From: Rhodoferax_B ferrireducens_A
GTDB lineage: Bacteria; Pseudomonadota; Gammaproteobacteria; Burkholderiales; Burkholderiaceae_C
Reading direction: 5' to 3'
Length of the DNA stretch: 64,000 nucleotides
NCBI RefSeq assembly: GCF_031458075.1
Contig: NZ_JAVDXT010000007.1
Location: forward strand, 122,452-186,451
Part shown: piece by piece, positions 8,061 through 15,909 of the stretch
Numbering within the stretch: the first letter of the stretch is position 1
Layout: each line of letters starts with the position of its first letter
The notes under the pieces: model-generated
Seen by the model: only the letters and a program-made list of their open reading frames with translations
Database searches by the model: none
Told to the model about the DNA's origin: nothing
Translations under genes and position numbers: made by a program

Positions 8061-8546
8061 ATGCACCCCAACCAGGCCACGCTTGAACGCTTCTACACCG
8101 CCTTCGCCCGACTGGATGCCGACACCATGGCCGCCTGCTATGCCAGCGATGTGCAATTTGCAGACCCGGTGTTCACGCTGAGCGGCCAGCAACAGGTCGG
8201 CGGCATGTGGCGCATGCTGTGCACCGCCACCCAGGCCAAGGGCCGCGACGCCTGGAAGCTGGAGTTCAGCGGCCTGCAGGCCGACGCCAATACCGGCCAG
8301 GCCCACTGGGAAGCGCACTACCGCTTCAGCGCCACCGGGCGGCAGGTGCACAACCGGATCGACGCACGGTTCCGCTTCAATACCGCCGGCCTGATCGCCG
8401 AGCACCGCGATGCCTTCGATTTCTGGGCCTGGTCGCGCCAGGCGCTGGGCACACCCGGCCTGCTGCTGGGCTGGACGCCCTTGCTGCGCGCCAAGGTGCG
8501 CAAGCAGGCGGCCGCAAATCTGCAGAAGTTCCTGGCCAAACCGTGA
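8061..8546 (+). CDS. NTF2-like / SnoaL-type small protein
   Basis: 161 aa with the NTF2-like fold pattern: an N-terminal helix (ATLERFYTAFARLD), CYASDVQFADPVF at 33-45, a central beta sheet ending in ARFRFNTAGLIAEHRDAFDFW, and an extra C-terminal helix with basic residues. The family includes isomerases, hydrolases and pure binding proteins, so no reaction can be assigned. There is no signal peptide. It is divergent from the phc operon and separated by 386 bp; whether it belongs to the quorum regulon is unknown. Confidence 0.75.
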   Translation: MHPNQATLERFYTAFARLDADTMAACYASDVQFADPVFTLSGQQQVGGMWRMLCTATQAKGRDAWKLEFSGLQADANTGQAHWEAHYRFSATGRQVHNRIDARFRFNTAGLIAEHRDAFDFWAWSRQALGTPGLLLGWTPLLRAKVRKQAAANLQKFLAKP

Positions 8547-8589
8547 GCCTGTGAACCCACTACAGGATCACGGTCTCACGCCACGAGGA

Positions 8590-9405
8590 TCAGGTCATGC
8601 CGTGGCACTTCTTGTACTTTTTGCCGCTGCCGCAAGGGCAGGGATCGTTGCGGCCCGGGGTGGCTTCGACGCGCACCGTCTCGACGCGCGGGCCTAGCGA
8701 ACGCCAGAGTTCGCGCAGGTCGTACACCGCCCACATGGCTTCGCCAAAAGCCTCCATGCGGGCGTTGGACATGCTGGGTGGCGGCTCTTCGCCGCCTTCT
8801 TCGTCGGGGCCAAAGGCGGAAATCTCGGCCGGGCCGGTGTCGTCTTCGGTCAGGGCCACGATGGCGCTGAGCGCGCCGTCCAGCCACTGCACGGCTTCCT
8901 TGTCCTTGGCCGGCGCTTCCCATTCTTCGGGCCAAGCTTCCACCGCAAACATGAAGCCCAGTGCCCAGACCTGGCCGAACGAGGGCAGCGGACCGTCCTC
9001 GTCGTCCACCATGGCTTCGGCACGCTCTTCGGGGGTCAGCGACAGCATCATGGCGCGCACATCCAGCACCTCGGGGGTATAGGCTTTTTCGTCGGACAGG
9101 TTCTTCACGTCCTTCTCGTCCAGCGCAGTGGCCACCTCGTTCCAGCGCCGTGTCCACAGCGCCATGAAGGCCTCTTTCTGGGCCTCGTCGGCAAAGCTGC
9201 CTTCGCCATCGCCAATGTCCAGCAGCACCGAGAAATACTCGCTGGGCGCAATCACCTTACGACCACAGACCAAGGCCGCCATGAAACCCTCGCAAAACTC
9301 CCACTGCGGAGTTTCGTCGTACCGGGTGCGCAGATCCTCCAGGATCAGGTCCAGCGCGTCAAAGTCTTCGGGCTGCAGAGGGGCGGAAATGGGGGTGGAA
9401 GTCAT
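8590..9405 (-). CDS. UPF0149 (YgfB/YecA) family protein with SEC-C zinc motif
   Basis: 271 aa. The N-terminal two thirds match the UPF0149/YecA fold (FCEGFMAALVCGR near residues 36-48, ALGFMFAVEAWPEEWE). The C-terminus is a SEC-C metal-binding motif, GRNDPCPCGSGKKYKKCHG, with Cys-x-Cys and Cys-His ligands, as found at the end of SecA. The role is not established; SEC-C proteins often bind ribosomes or SecB-like partners. The start at ATG 9405 is preferred over an upstream TTG at 9423 because GAGAT sits just ahead of it. It is divergent from the glutamate-synthase-like gene. Confidence 0.85.
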   Translation of the reverse strand: MTSTPISAPLQPEDFDALDLILEDLRTRYDETPQWEFCEGFMAALVCGRKVIAPSEYFSVLLDIGDGEGSFADEAQKEAFMALWTRRWNEVATALDEKDVKNLSDEKAYTPEVLDVRAMMLSLTPEERAEAMVDDEDGPLPSFGQVWALGFMFAVEAWPEEWEAPAKDKEAVQWLDGALSAIVALTEDDTGPAEISAFGPDEEGGEEPPPSMSNARMEAFGEAMWAVYDLRELWRSLGPRVETVRVEATPGRNDPCPCGSGKKYKKCHGMT

Positions 9406-9467
9406 GGTGATCTCGGATAGCAAACCCCCAGTTTAGCCAGTAGCATCGCGGCCAGGAGAATCCCCTG

Positions 9468-11126
9468 ATGCTGAACTATCTGAATTCGATCTACCCGGTG
9501 CGCTACACCGCCATGGGGCTGTGCGTGATGGGCTTGCTGCTGAGCCTGTTCAGCGTGGTCGCCTTCCATACCGGCGCCCTGGTCGGCCTGGTGTTTCTGT
9601 GCCTGGTCGGCCTGGGCATCTACGACCTGCAGCAAACCAAGAAATCGGTGCTGCGCAACTACCCTGTCATCGGCCATATGCGCTACATGCTGGAATATGT
9701 GCGCCCGGAGATCCGCCAGTATTTCATCGAGGCCGACAACGAAGCCAACCCTTTCTCGCGCGCCCAGCGGGCTCTGGTTTACCAGCGGGCCAAGGGCGAT
9801 ATCGACAAGCGGCCATTCGGCACCCAGCTGGATGTGCTGGCCGAGGGCTACGAGTGGATCAACCACTCGGTCGCACCCACCGAGGTCGCCAGCCACGACT
9901 TCCGCATCACCGTCGGCCTGGACAGTCAGACCGGGCTGCCGGCCAGCAGCTCCAGCTGTACCCAGCCCTACGACGCCAGCGTGTTCAGCATCTCGGCCAT
10001 GAGCTTTGGCGCGCTGTCGGCGAATGCCATCCTGGCGCTCAACAAAGGCGCGCAGCGCGGCCACTTCGCACACGACACCGGCGAAGGCTCGATCTCGGTA
10101 CACCACAAGGTGCACGGTGGCGACCTGGTGTGGGAGATAGGCTCGGGCTACTTCGGCTGCCGCAACGACGACGGCAGCTTCAACGCCGAACGCTTTGCCA
10201 CCAACGCCCGCAACCCGCAGGTCAAGATGATCGAGCTCAAGCTCAGCCAAGGCGCCAAGCCCGGCCACGGCGGGGTGCTGCCCGGCCCCAAGGTCAGCGC
10301 CGAGATCGCCGAGGCGCGCGGCGTGCCGGAGGGCGTGGACTGCGTCTCGCCCTCGTCGCACAGCGCGTTCTCGACGCCGGTGGAGATGATGCAGTTCATC
10401 GCCCGGCTGCGCGAGCTGTCGGGCGGCAAGCCCACCGGCTTCAAGCTGTGCATAGGCCACCCCTGGGAGTGGTTCGCCATGGTCAAGGCCATGCAGACCA
10501 CCGGCATCACACCGGACTTCATCGTGGTCGACGGCGCCGAGGGCGGCACCGGCGCCGCGCCGCTGGAGTTCACCGACCACGTGGGCGCGCCGCTGCAGGA
10601 AGGCCTGCAGCTGGTGCACAACACCTTGCGCGGTGTCGGCCTGCGCAGCCGCATCCGGCTGGGCTGCGCGGGCAAGGTGGTCAGCGCCTTCGATATCGCC
10701 CGCATGATGGCGCTGGGCGCCGACTGGTGCAATTCGGCGCGCGGCTTCATGTTTGCACTCGGCTGCCTGCAGGCCCAGGCCTGCCACACCGGCCACTGCC
10801 CGACCGGCGTGACGACCCAGGACCCGGTGCGCCAGCAGGCGCTGATCGTGCCCGACAAGGCCGAACGGGTGCTGCAGTTCCACCAGAACACACTGAAAGC
10901 ACTGAAGGAAATGGTCCAGGCCGCCGGCCTGCGCCATCCGGGCGAAATCACCGCCCACCACATCGTGCGCCGGGTGAATGAAACCGGGGTCAAGCTGCTG
11001 GTCACCATCCTGCCGCCGCTGGCCATCGACGCACTGCTGGACCGCGACATCAGCAGCCTGCCGAATGTCTACAAGTTCTACTGGCCGCGGGCCAGCGCCG
11101 AAAGCTTTACGCTACAAATAGAATAG
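9468..11126 (+). CDS. FMN-binding glutamate synthase family protein
   Basis: 552 aa. Two hydrophobic segments at residues about 15-50 anchor the protein, followed by a GltS FMN-binding TIM barrel: FSISAMSFGALSANAI, NTGEGS-like HDTGEGSIS near 200, GAKPGHGGVLPG, VDGAEGGTGAAP and a Cys cluster, GCLQAQACHTGHCPTGV. It lacks the glutaminase and C-terminal domains of true GltB, so it is a stand-alone synthase-domain protein whose electron donor and substrate are unknown. The last four codons and stop fall in a repeat (11111-11170) that also encodes the tail of the convergent PIN gene. Confidence 0.88.
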   Translation: MLNYLNSIYPVRYTAMGLCVMGLLLSLFSVVAFHTGALVGLVFLCLVGLGIYDLQQTKKSVLRNYPVIGHMRYMLEYVRPEIRQYFIEADNEANPFSRAQRALVYQRAKGDIDKRPFGTQLDVLAEGYEWINHSVAPTEVASHDFRITVGLDSQTGLPASSSSCTQPYDASVFSISAMSFGALSANAILALNKGAQRGHFAHDTGEGSISVHHKVHGGDLVWEIGSGYFGCRNDDGSFNAERFATNARNPQVKMIELKLSQGAKPGHGGVLPGPKVSAEIAEARGVPEGVDCVSPSSHSAFSTPVEMMQFIARLRELSGGKPTGFKLCIGHPWEWFAMVKAMQTTGITPDFIVVDGAEGGTGAAPLEFTDHVGAPLQEGLQLVHNTLRGVGLRSRIRLGCAGKVVSAFDIARMMALGADWCNSARGFMFALGCLQAQACHTGHCPTGVTTQDPVRQQALIVPDKAERVLQFHQNTLKALKEMVQAAGLRHPGEITAHHIVRRVNETGVKLLVTILPPLAIDALLDRDISSLPNVYKFYWPRASAESFTLQIE

Positions 11127-11556
11127 CTGCCTGCGCAGATACACCCTGCGCTAGCAGCCGTTTTTTCATGGAAAGCACGGCCTTGTCCTTGCTCAGCAAC
11201 ACGGCCTTGTGGGCGACCGCCAGGTCGATGAAGCACTGGTCGTCGGGGTCTTTGCAGATGGCGCTGATGCGTGGCGCCACTTCGACCAGGTTGGCAAAGC
11301 GGTCGAACTGGGCCAGCACGTCGGCCTTGCTAGTTTGGTAGAAAGCCATGCGCGGCACCAGGTGCGCGTAGTCCAGTACCCGCTCCAGCTCGTTGCGCAT
11401 GTGCTGGGTGGCCAACCAGCGCAGCTGGCCGGTGGCCAGCGCCGGCTGCAGCGGTTTGGAGGCCTGGTCGTCGAAGATGAACATGTCCAGCACGATGTTG
11501 GTGTCGAGCACCACTGCGTGCGGGCCGGGGCCCAGCTCCAGCGGCTTATTTGCCAT
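11107..11556 (-). CDS. PIN-domain protein (putative toxin-type RNase), no antitoxin seen
   Basis: 149 aa with a PIN nuclease fold: VVLDTNIVLD at about 14-23 with the first catalytic Asp, a conserved Glu in RNELERVLD, and DPDDQCFIDLAVAHKA with the C-terminal acidic cluster. PIN proteins of this type are usually annotated as toxins of toxin-antitoxin systems, but no small antitoxin gene is adjacent. The start (ATG 11556) overlaps the end of the rRNA methyltransferase gene by 11 bp, suggesting co-translation and perhaps an RNA-processing role. The C-terminal 19 residues come from a family 1 repeat and should be absent from relatives. Confidence 0.82.
   Translation of the reverse strand: MANKPLELGPGPHAVVLDTNIVLDMFIFDDQASKPLQPALATGQLRWLATQHMRNELERVLDYAHLVPRMAFYQTSKADVLAQFDRFANLVEVAPRISAICKDPDDQCFIDLAVAHKAVLLSKDKAVLSMKKRLLAQGVSAQAAILFVA
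11111..11170 (+). repeat. Palindromic repeat family 1, copy 4 (shared by two gene ends)
   Basis: Full copy: head GCTACAAATAGAATAGC, core CTGCGCAGATACACCCTGCG, tail TTTTTTCATG. The plus-strand gene stops in the head (11124-11126). On the minus strand the whole copy is translated as the last 19 residues of the PIN protein. Confidence 0.85.
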
Positions 11557-12748
11557 CGGCACCGCGTCGGGCCGAGCCCGCCACCATGTCGAAGCGGAAC
11601 AAGCGGCATTCGATCGGGCCGTTCCACATCGGCACGCGGCGCGACTCCTTCAGACGCATCTTGCCGGGCAGCTTGAGGTCCGGCGTCAACATCCACGCGG
11701 TCCAGCCCGCGTAATTGCGCTTCCAGTGGGTGGCGAGCTGCGGGAAGAAATCGCCGCTGCCGTCCTCGGTCTGCGCAGCTTCGCGCCGACCGGCCACACC
11801 GGCCACCTCGATACGCTCGCCATAGGGCGGGTTCAGCAGCATCACGCCAGATTCGGCGGGCGGCATGCGCTGCAAGGCGTCGCCGCCGCGGAACTCGACC
11901 ACGCCGGCCACGCCCGCGCGCTCGGCATTGCGGGTGGCGAAATCGACCATCCGGAACGCCACATCGCTGCCGAAGATCTGGGTCTGCGGCTCGTGCTCGG
12001 CGGCGTGGGCCTGGTCCTGGATGGCGGTCCATACATGGGGCTGGAACGGCAGCAACTTCTCGAAGCCAAAACGGCGCAGGCTGCCGGGCGCGATATTGCA
12101 GGCGATTTGCGCGGCCTCGATGGCGATGGTGCCGCTGCCGCAGCAGGGATCGTACAGCGGGGTCGTGCCGTCCCAGCCGCTGGCGGCGATCATCGCGGCG
12201 GCCAGGGTTTCCTTCAACGGCGCATCGCCCTTGTCTTCGCGCCAGCCGCGCTTGAACAGCGCGTCGCCCGAGGTGTCGATGTAGATGGTGGCGCGCTCGG
12301 TGGTCAGGTGCAGGTAGATGCGCACATCGGGCCACTGCACATTCACGTCGGGCCGCACACCGGTCTTGAAGCGGAAGCGGTCCGCCACCGCGTCTTTCAC
12401 CTTCAGCGCGGCGAAGTTCAGCGAATTGAGCGGGCTGTGCTGCGCCGTGACCTCGATCTTGAAGCTTTGCTTGGGCGTGAACCAGATCTCCCAGGCGATA
12501 TTGCTGGCCGCCTCGTACAAATCCTGCTCGTTCCGGTACTCGGTGTTAGAGAGCTCGATCAGCACCCGCTGTGCCAGACGGCTGTGCAGGTTGAGGCGCA
12601 TCGCATCGCGCCACGACGAGCGCACCAAAGTGCCGCCGCGCAGGACACGCAGGTCTTCGCCCTGCAATCCGGTGATCTCGTGCACCTCTTCGGCCAGCAG
12701 CTCTTCCACGCCGGCGGCGCAGGGTAAAAATAATTGGAGTTGGTTCAT
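11546..12748 (-). CDS. rlmL: THUMP-domain RNA methyltransferase (RlmL N-terminal-type)
   Basis: 400 aa. An N-terminal THUMP RNA-binding domain (about residues 1-155) is followed by a class I methyltransferase with DPCCGSGTIAIEAA near 195-208 and the catalytic base-methylating motif NPPYGERI. This equals the first half of E. coli RlmKL, which makes m2G2445 in 23S rRNA; the RlmK half is absent, which is usual outside the gammaproteobacteria. The site specificity is inferred. ATG 12748 is the start; rpoN lies 52 bp upstream, where it ends at 12800. Confidence 0.87.
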   Translation of the reverse strand: MNQLQLFLPCAAGVEELLAEEVHEITGLQGEDLRVLRGGTLVRSSWRDAMRLNLHSRLAQRVLIELSNTEYRNEQDLYEAASNIAWEIWFTPKQSFKIEVTAQHSPLNSLNFAALKVKDAVADRFRFKTGVRPDVNVQWPDVRIYLHLTTERATIYIDTSGDALFKRGWREDKGDAPLKETLAAAMIAASGWDGTTPLYDPCCGSGTIAIEAAQIACNIAPGSLRRFGFEKLLPFQPHVWTAIQDQAHAAEHEPQTQIFGSDVAFRMVDFATRNAERAGVAGVVEFRGGDALQRMPPAESGVMLLNPPYGERIEVAGVAGRREAAQTEDGSGDFFPQLATHWKRNYAGWTAWMLTPDLKLPGKMRLKESRRVPMWNGPIECRLFRFDMVAGSARRGADGK

Positions 12749-12799
12749 ATCAATCGTTTCCTAGTGTCACCGCGTCCCAGACAGGCCAGCGGCAGCCCC

Positions 12800-14377
12800 T
12801 TACAGAGCTTTGCGCAGGTTCGTCGGGGCGATGCGCAGGGCTTCGCGGTACTTGGCCACGGTGCGGCGCGCGCATTCAATGCCCTGCTCTTTCAGCATGT
12901 CGGACAGCTGGCTGTCGCTCAGCGGCTTCTTCGGGTCTTCGGAGGCGACAAACTGCTTGATCAGCGCACGTACTGCGGTGCTGGAAGCATTGCCGCCGGT
13001 CTCGGTACCCAGGGAGGAGCCGAAGAAATACTTCAGTTCGAAGGTGCCATAGGGCGTGGCCATGTACTTGGCGGTGGTGACGCGGCTGATGGTGGACTCA
13101 TGCAGGCCCAGCTCGTCGGCAATCTCGCGCAACACCAGCGGGCGCATGGCCAGCGCGCCGTGGCTGAAGAAGTTCTTCTGCCGCTCGACGATGGCATTGC
13201 TGACCCGCAAAATCGTGTCAAAGCGCTGCTGGATGTTCTTGATGAACCAGCGCGCTTCCTGCAGCCGTTGCTGCAAGGCCGCGTTGTTGGAAGAGTCCTT
13301 GCCGCCACCCTTGTGCTGGCGCAGCGCGTTGGCGTAGATGTCGTGCACGCGCAGGCGCGGCATCACTTCGGGGTTCAGCAGCACGCGGAACTTGGCGTTG
13401 GCGCCGCGGCCGACCTTGGCCACGATGACGTCGGGCACCACGATGTTGCGCTCCACGTCGACGAAGCGGCGGCCCGGCTTGGGCTCGAGCCGGGCGATCA
13501 AGCCCATGGCCAGCTTGATGTCGGCCTCGGTCGCATGGCAGAGCTGCGACAAGCGCTTCACATCGCGGCGGGCCAGCAGGTCCATCGGCTGGCGGCAGAT
13601 GCGCAGCGCAGTCTTGCGCACCGGGTCGTCGCCCATGCTGGATTGCAGTGCCTTGAGCTGCAGCACCAGGCATTCGCCCAGATGGGTGGCGCCGACGCCG
13701 GCCGGCTCCAGGCTTTGCAGCAGGCGCAGGGCCACGGTGAAACGGTGCACCAGCTCGTCCACCGCTTCCGGGTCGTCGCCGGCCAGGCCCTGGGCCAGGG
13801 TGGGCAGGTCGTCTTCCAGGTAGCCGTCGTCATTCAGCGACTCGATCAGGAAGCGTAGCGCTGCCTGGTCCACTTCGCCCAGACGCAGGGCCAAGGCCTG
13901 GCGGTGCAGAAAGCTGGTCAGCGACTCCTGGCTGCGCGCCAGCTCGGTGGCATCTACCTCGCCGTCTTCACCCAGGTTGTTCTGCCGCGCGGGAGCGTCG
14001 CCGCCCCATTCGCTATCGTCGGGCTTGATCTCGGAGGTGCCGTCGCCGTCCCAACTGGTGTCATCACCGCCGGTCAGCGGAGATTCGGCGTCATTTGAGG
14101 CTTCTGCGCTGCTCTCGCCTGCGTATTCAGCTACGGAATTAGTAGCAGATTCGGTTTCCCGGTCGCCAGCACTGACGGGTGTGTCCGACTGCGCCAGACC
14201 GAACTCTTCACGCGGTGCATCGTCCAGGTTGCGCTCGAGAAACGGGTTCTCGTCCAGCATCTGGTCGACTTCCTGGCTCAGCTCCAGCGTAGACAGTTGC
14301 AACAGACGGATCGACTGCTGCAGCTGGGGCGTCAGCGCCAGGTGCTGGGAAACGCGGAGGGAAAGGCCTTGCTTCAT
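12800..14377 (-). CDS. rpoN: RNA polymerase sigma-54 factor
   Basis: 525 aa. Region I starts MKQGLSLRVSQHLALTPQLQ, the activator-responsive glutamine-rich helix. Region II (about 60-150) is acidic and variable. The core-binding domain follows, then the helix-turn-helix LGLHESTISRVTTAKY near 420 and the RpoN box ARRTVAKYRE at about 503-512, which reads the -24 element. It directs transcription that needs enhancer-binding ATPases, typically nitrogen and flagellar genes. The start overlaps the lptB region by proximity only (7 bp gap). Residues 78-95, in region II, are encoded by a family 1 repeat. The hpf-ptsN-hprK genes that often follow rpoN are 44 kb away. Confidence 0.96.
   Translation of the reverse strand: MKQGLSLRVSQHLALTPQLQQSIRLLQLSTLELSQEVDQMLDENPFLERNLDDAPREEFGLAQSDTPVSAGDRETESATNSVAEYAGESSAEASNDAESPLTGGDDTSWDGDGTSEIKPDDSEWGGDAPARQNNLGEDGEVDATELARSQESLTSFLHRQALALRLGEVDQAALRFLIESLNDDGYLEDDLPTLAQGLAGDDPEAVDELVHRFTVALRLLQSLEPAGVGATHLGECLVLQLKALQSSMGDDPVRKTALRICRQPMDLLARRDVKRLSQLCHATEADIKLAMGLIARLEPKPGRRFVDVERNIVVPDVIVAKVGRGANAKFRVLLNPEVMPRLRVHDIYANALRQHKGGGKDSSNNAALQQRLQEARWFIKNIQQRFDTILRVSNAIVERQKNFFSHGALAMRPLVLREIADELGLHESTISRVTTAKYMATPYGTFELKYFFGSSLGTETGGNASSTAVRALIKQFVASEDPKKPLSDSQLSDMLKEQGIECARRTVAKYREALRIAPTNLRKAL
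14093..14145 (-). repeat. Palindromic repeat family 1 inside rpoN (copy 5)
   Basis: Read on the minus strand: head GCTACTAATTCCGTAGC, core with TACGCAGGC, tail side GCAGAAGCCTCA. It is in frame in the acidic linker of RpoN (residues about 78-95) and uses GCT, ACT, GTA and GCA codons unlike the flanking GC-rich codons. Confidence 0.6.
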
Positions 14378-14384
14378 GGCGCCA

Positions 14385-15149
14385 TCACATCTTGAAATGC
14401 TCGCCCAGATAGACGCGGCGCACATCGGCGTTGTCCACGATCTCGGCTGGCGTGCCCTGGGCCAGCACATGGCCGTCGCTGATGATGTAGGCGTGGTCGC
14501 AGATACCCAGGGTTTCGCGCACGTTGTGGTCGGTGATCAGCACGCCGATGCCGCGCGACTTGAGGAAGCTGATGATGCGCTGGATCTCGATCACCGCAAT
14601 CGGGTCGATGCCGGCGAATGGCTCGTCGAGCAGGATGAAACGCGGCTGGGTCGCCAGCGCTCGGGCGATTTCGACCCGGCGGCGCTCGCCACCAGACAGC
14701 GCCATGGCGCTGGATTCGCGCAGATGCTCGACCCGCAGATCCTGCAGCAAGGCCGTCAAACGCTCTTCAATCGCGGCTTTGGACAGCGATTTACCCGCAT
14801 CGTCCTGCTGCAGCTCGAGCACGGCGCGCACGTTTTCTGCCACCGTGAGCTTGCGGAAAATCGAGGCTTCCTGGGGCAGATAACTCAAGCCCAGGCGCGA
14901 ACGGCGGTGGATGGGCATGTGCTCGACCGACTGGCCATCGATCGAAATATGCCCGCCATCGGCCCGCACCAGGCCCACGATCATGTAGAACGAGGTGGTC
15001 TTGCCGGCGCCGTTCGGGCCCAGCAGGCCGACGACCTCGCCTTTGCGCACGGCCAAGGTCACGTCTTTCACCACCTTGCGGCTGCCATAGGCCTTTTGCA
15101 GGTGGCGGGCTTCCAGGCGGCTGTCGGCGACTTCCACGGCCGCCGTCAC
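14385..15149 (-). CDS. lptB: Lipopolysaccharide export ABC transporter ATPase
   Basis: ATPase of the LptB2FG complex that extracts lipopolysaccharide from the inner membrane. 254 aa with Walker A GPNGAGKTT at 44-52, Q-loop LPQEASIF, signature LSGGERRRVEIARAL, Walker B FILLDEPFAGIDP and the switch His in LITDHNVRET, all intact. The start is GTG at 15149, overlapping the lptA stop by 4 bp (GTGA), so lptA and lptB are translationally coupled. rpoN follows after 7 bp. Confidence 0.96.
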   Translation of the reverse strand: MTAAVEVADSRLEARHLQKAYGSRKVVKDVTLAVRKGEVVGLLGPNGAGKTTSFYMIVGLVRADGGHISIDGQSVEHMPIHRRSRLGLSYLPQEASIFRKLTVAENVRAVLELQQDDAGKSLSKAAIEERLTALLQDLRVEHLRESSAMALSGGERRRVEIARALATQPRFILLDEPFAGIDPIAVIEIQRIISFLKSRGIGVLITDHNVRETLGICDHAYIISDGHVLAQGTPAEIVDNADVRRVYLGEHFKM

Positions 15150-15772
15150 TTCTGCGCTCCCTCCAGGGTGGTGCTGGGGCGCAAGACCGGTCCGGTACCG
15201 GAGCTAGCCGTACCTGCCGGGGCGGAGGCTGCGGCTTTGGGCGTCAGCATCGCGCGGACCCGGCCGTTCTGCGTATTCTGTCCGCCCAGGTTGTTGTCCA
15301 CGGTAAACACGTCGGTGGTGTTGTCGTAGACGATCAGCCCACCGGTGATCTCGTCGTTAACCTTGCTCCCGACCAAACGGCGCATCACCGCGCGCTTGAT
15401 GAAGCGCACGTTGTCCAGCTTGCTGCTGTATTCAATGGTTTCGCCTTCGCCCTCGATGTATTCGTCCAAGCCCTCGCGCTTTTGCTTGAAATAGGCCAGC
15501 TTGCCGGGCTCGGCCGTGACCACGCCGAACTGGTTGCCCTCGGCGTCCTGGCGTACGTCGACGCGGGCGCCGCGGATGATGATGGTGCCCTTGGTCATCA
15601 CCACCCGGCCGGTGAACACATTGGTCTGCTTCAGGTCGTCGTAGCGCATGGCGTCGGATTCGACATTCATGGGCTTGAGACGGTCGGCTTTTTCAGCCGC
15701 GGCCCACCCACCCGTGAGGGCACATAGGGCCAGAAGGAGGTATTGGAGAGTGGAGAGGTAGGCTTTTTTCAT
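15146..15772 (-). CDS. lptA: Lipopolysaccharide transport periplasmic protein
   Basis: 208 aa. Cleavable signal peptide MKKAYLSTLQYLLLALCAL with likely cleavage after AAA near residue 26. The mature protein is an OstA/LptA beta-jellyroll (MNVESDAMRYDDLKQTNVFT, GRVVMTKGTIIIRGARVDV) that forms the periplasmic bridge carrying lipopolysaccharide. A proline/alanine-rich tail ends it. The start at 15772 is chosen for the signal peptide; the frame is open further upstream but runs into a terminator. lptC, normally upstream of lptA, is not in this window. Confidence 0.94.
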   Translation of the reverse strand: MKKAYLSTLQYLLLALCALTGGWAAAEKADRLKPMNVESDAMRYDDLKQTNVFTGRVVMTKGTIIIRGARVDVRQDAEGNQFGVVTAEPGKLAYFKQKREGLDEYIEGEGETIEYSSKLDNVRFIKRAVMRRLVGSKVNDEITGGLIVYDNTTDVFTVDNNLGGQNTQNGRVRAMLTPKAAASAPAGTASSGTGPVLRPSTTLEGAQK

Positions 15773-15826
15773 AGAGGCACGAATCTTGCAATCCATTGTA
15801 ACGGCCGATCCGGCCCCGCAAATCGA
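15773..15826 (-). promoter_or_regulatory. Candidate lptA promoter
   Basis: On the minus strand a TACAAT hexamer occupies 15800-15795, with TTGCGG about 15 bp upstream as a poor-spacing -35. The region lies between the upstream terminator and lptA, so a promoter is expected here. Confidence 0.4.
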
Positions 15827-15850
15827 AAAAGCCCGCATTCGCGGGCTTTT
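15827..15850 (-). terminator. Rho-independent terminator of the dsbA-type gene
   Basis: Perfect hairpin AAAAGCCCGC / GCGGGCTTTT with a 4-nt loop, followed on the minus strand by a T run (TTTTTC). It lies 60 bp after the stop at 15910 and separates dsbA from lptAB-rpoN. Confidence 0.88.
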
Positions 15851-15909
15851 GAAGATTCGGCACCAAACGGGTCTATGGGGCCTATGCGCCACAAGACGCT
15901 AGGGACGCT

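Noticed and set aside
11335..11385. Possible further family 1 copy in the PIN gene
   Set aside because: Only the head resembles GCTA..GTAG; the core and tail do not match.
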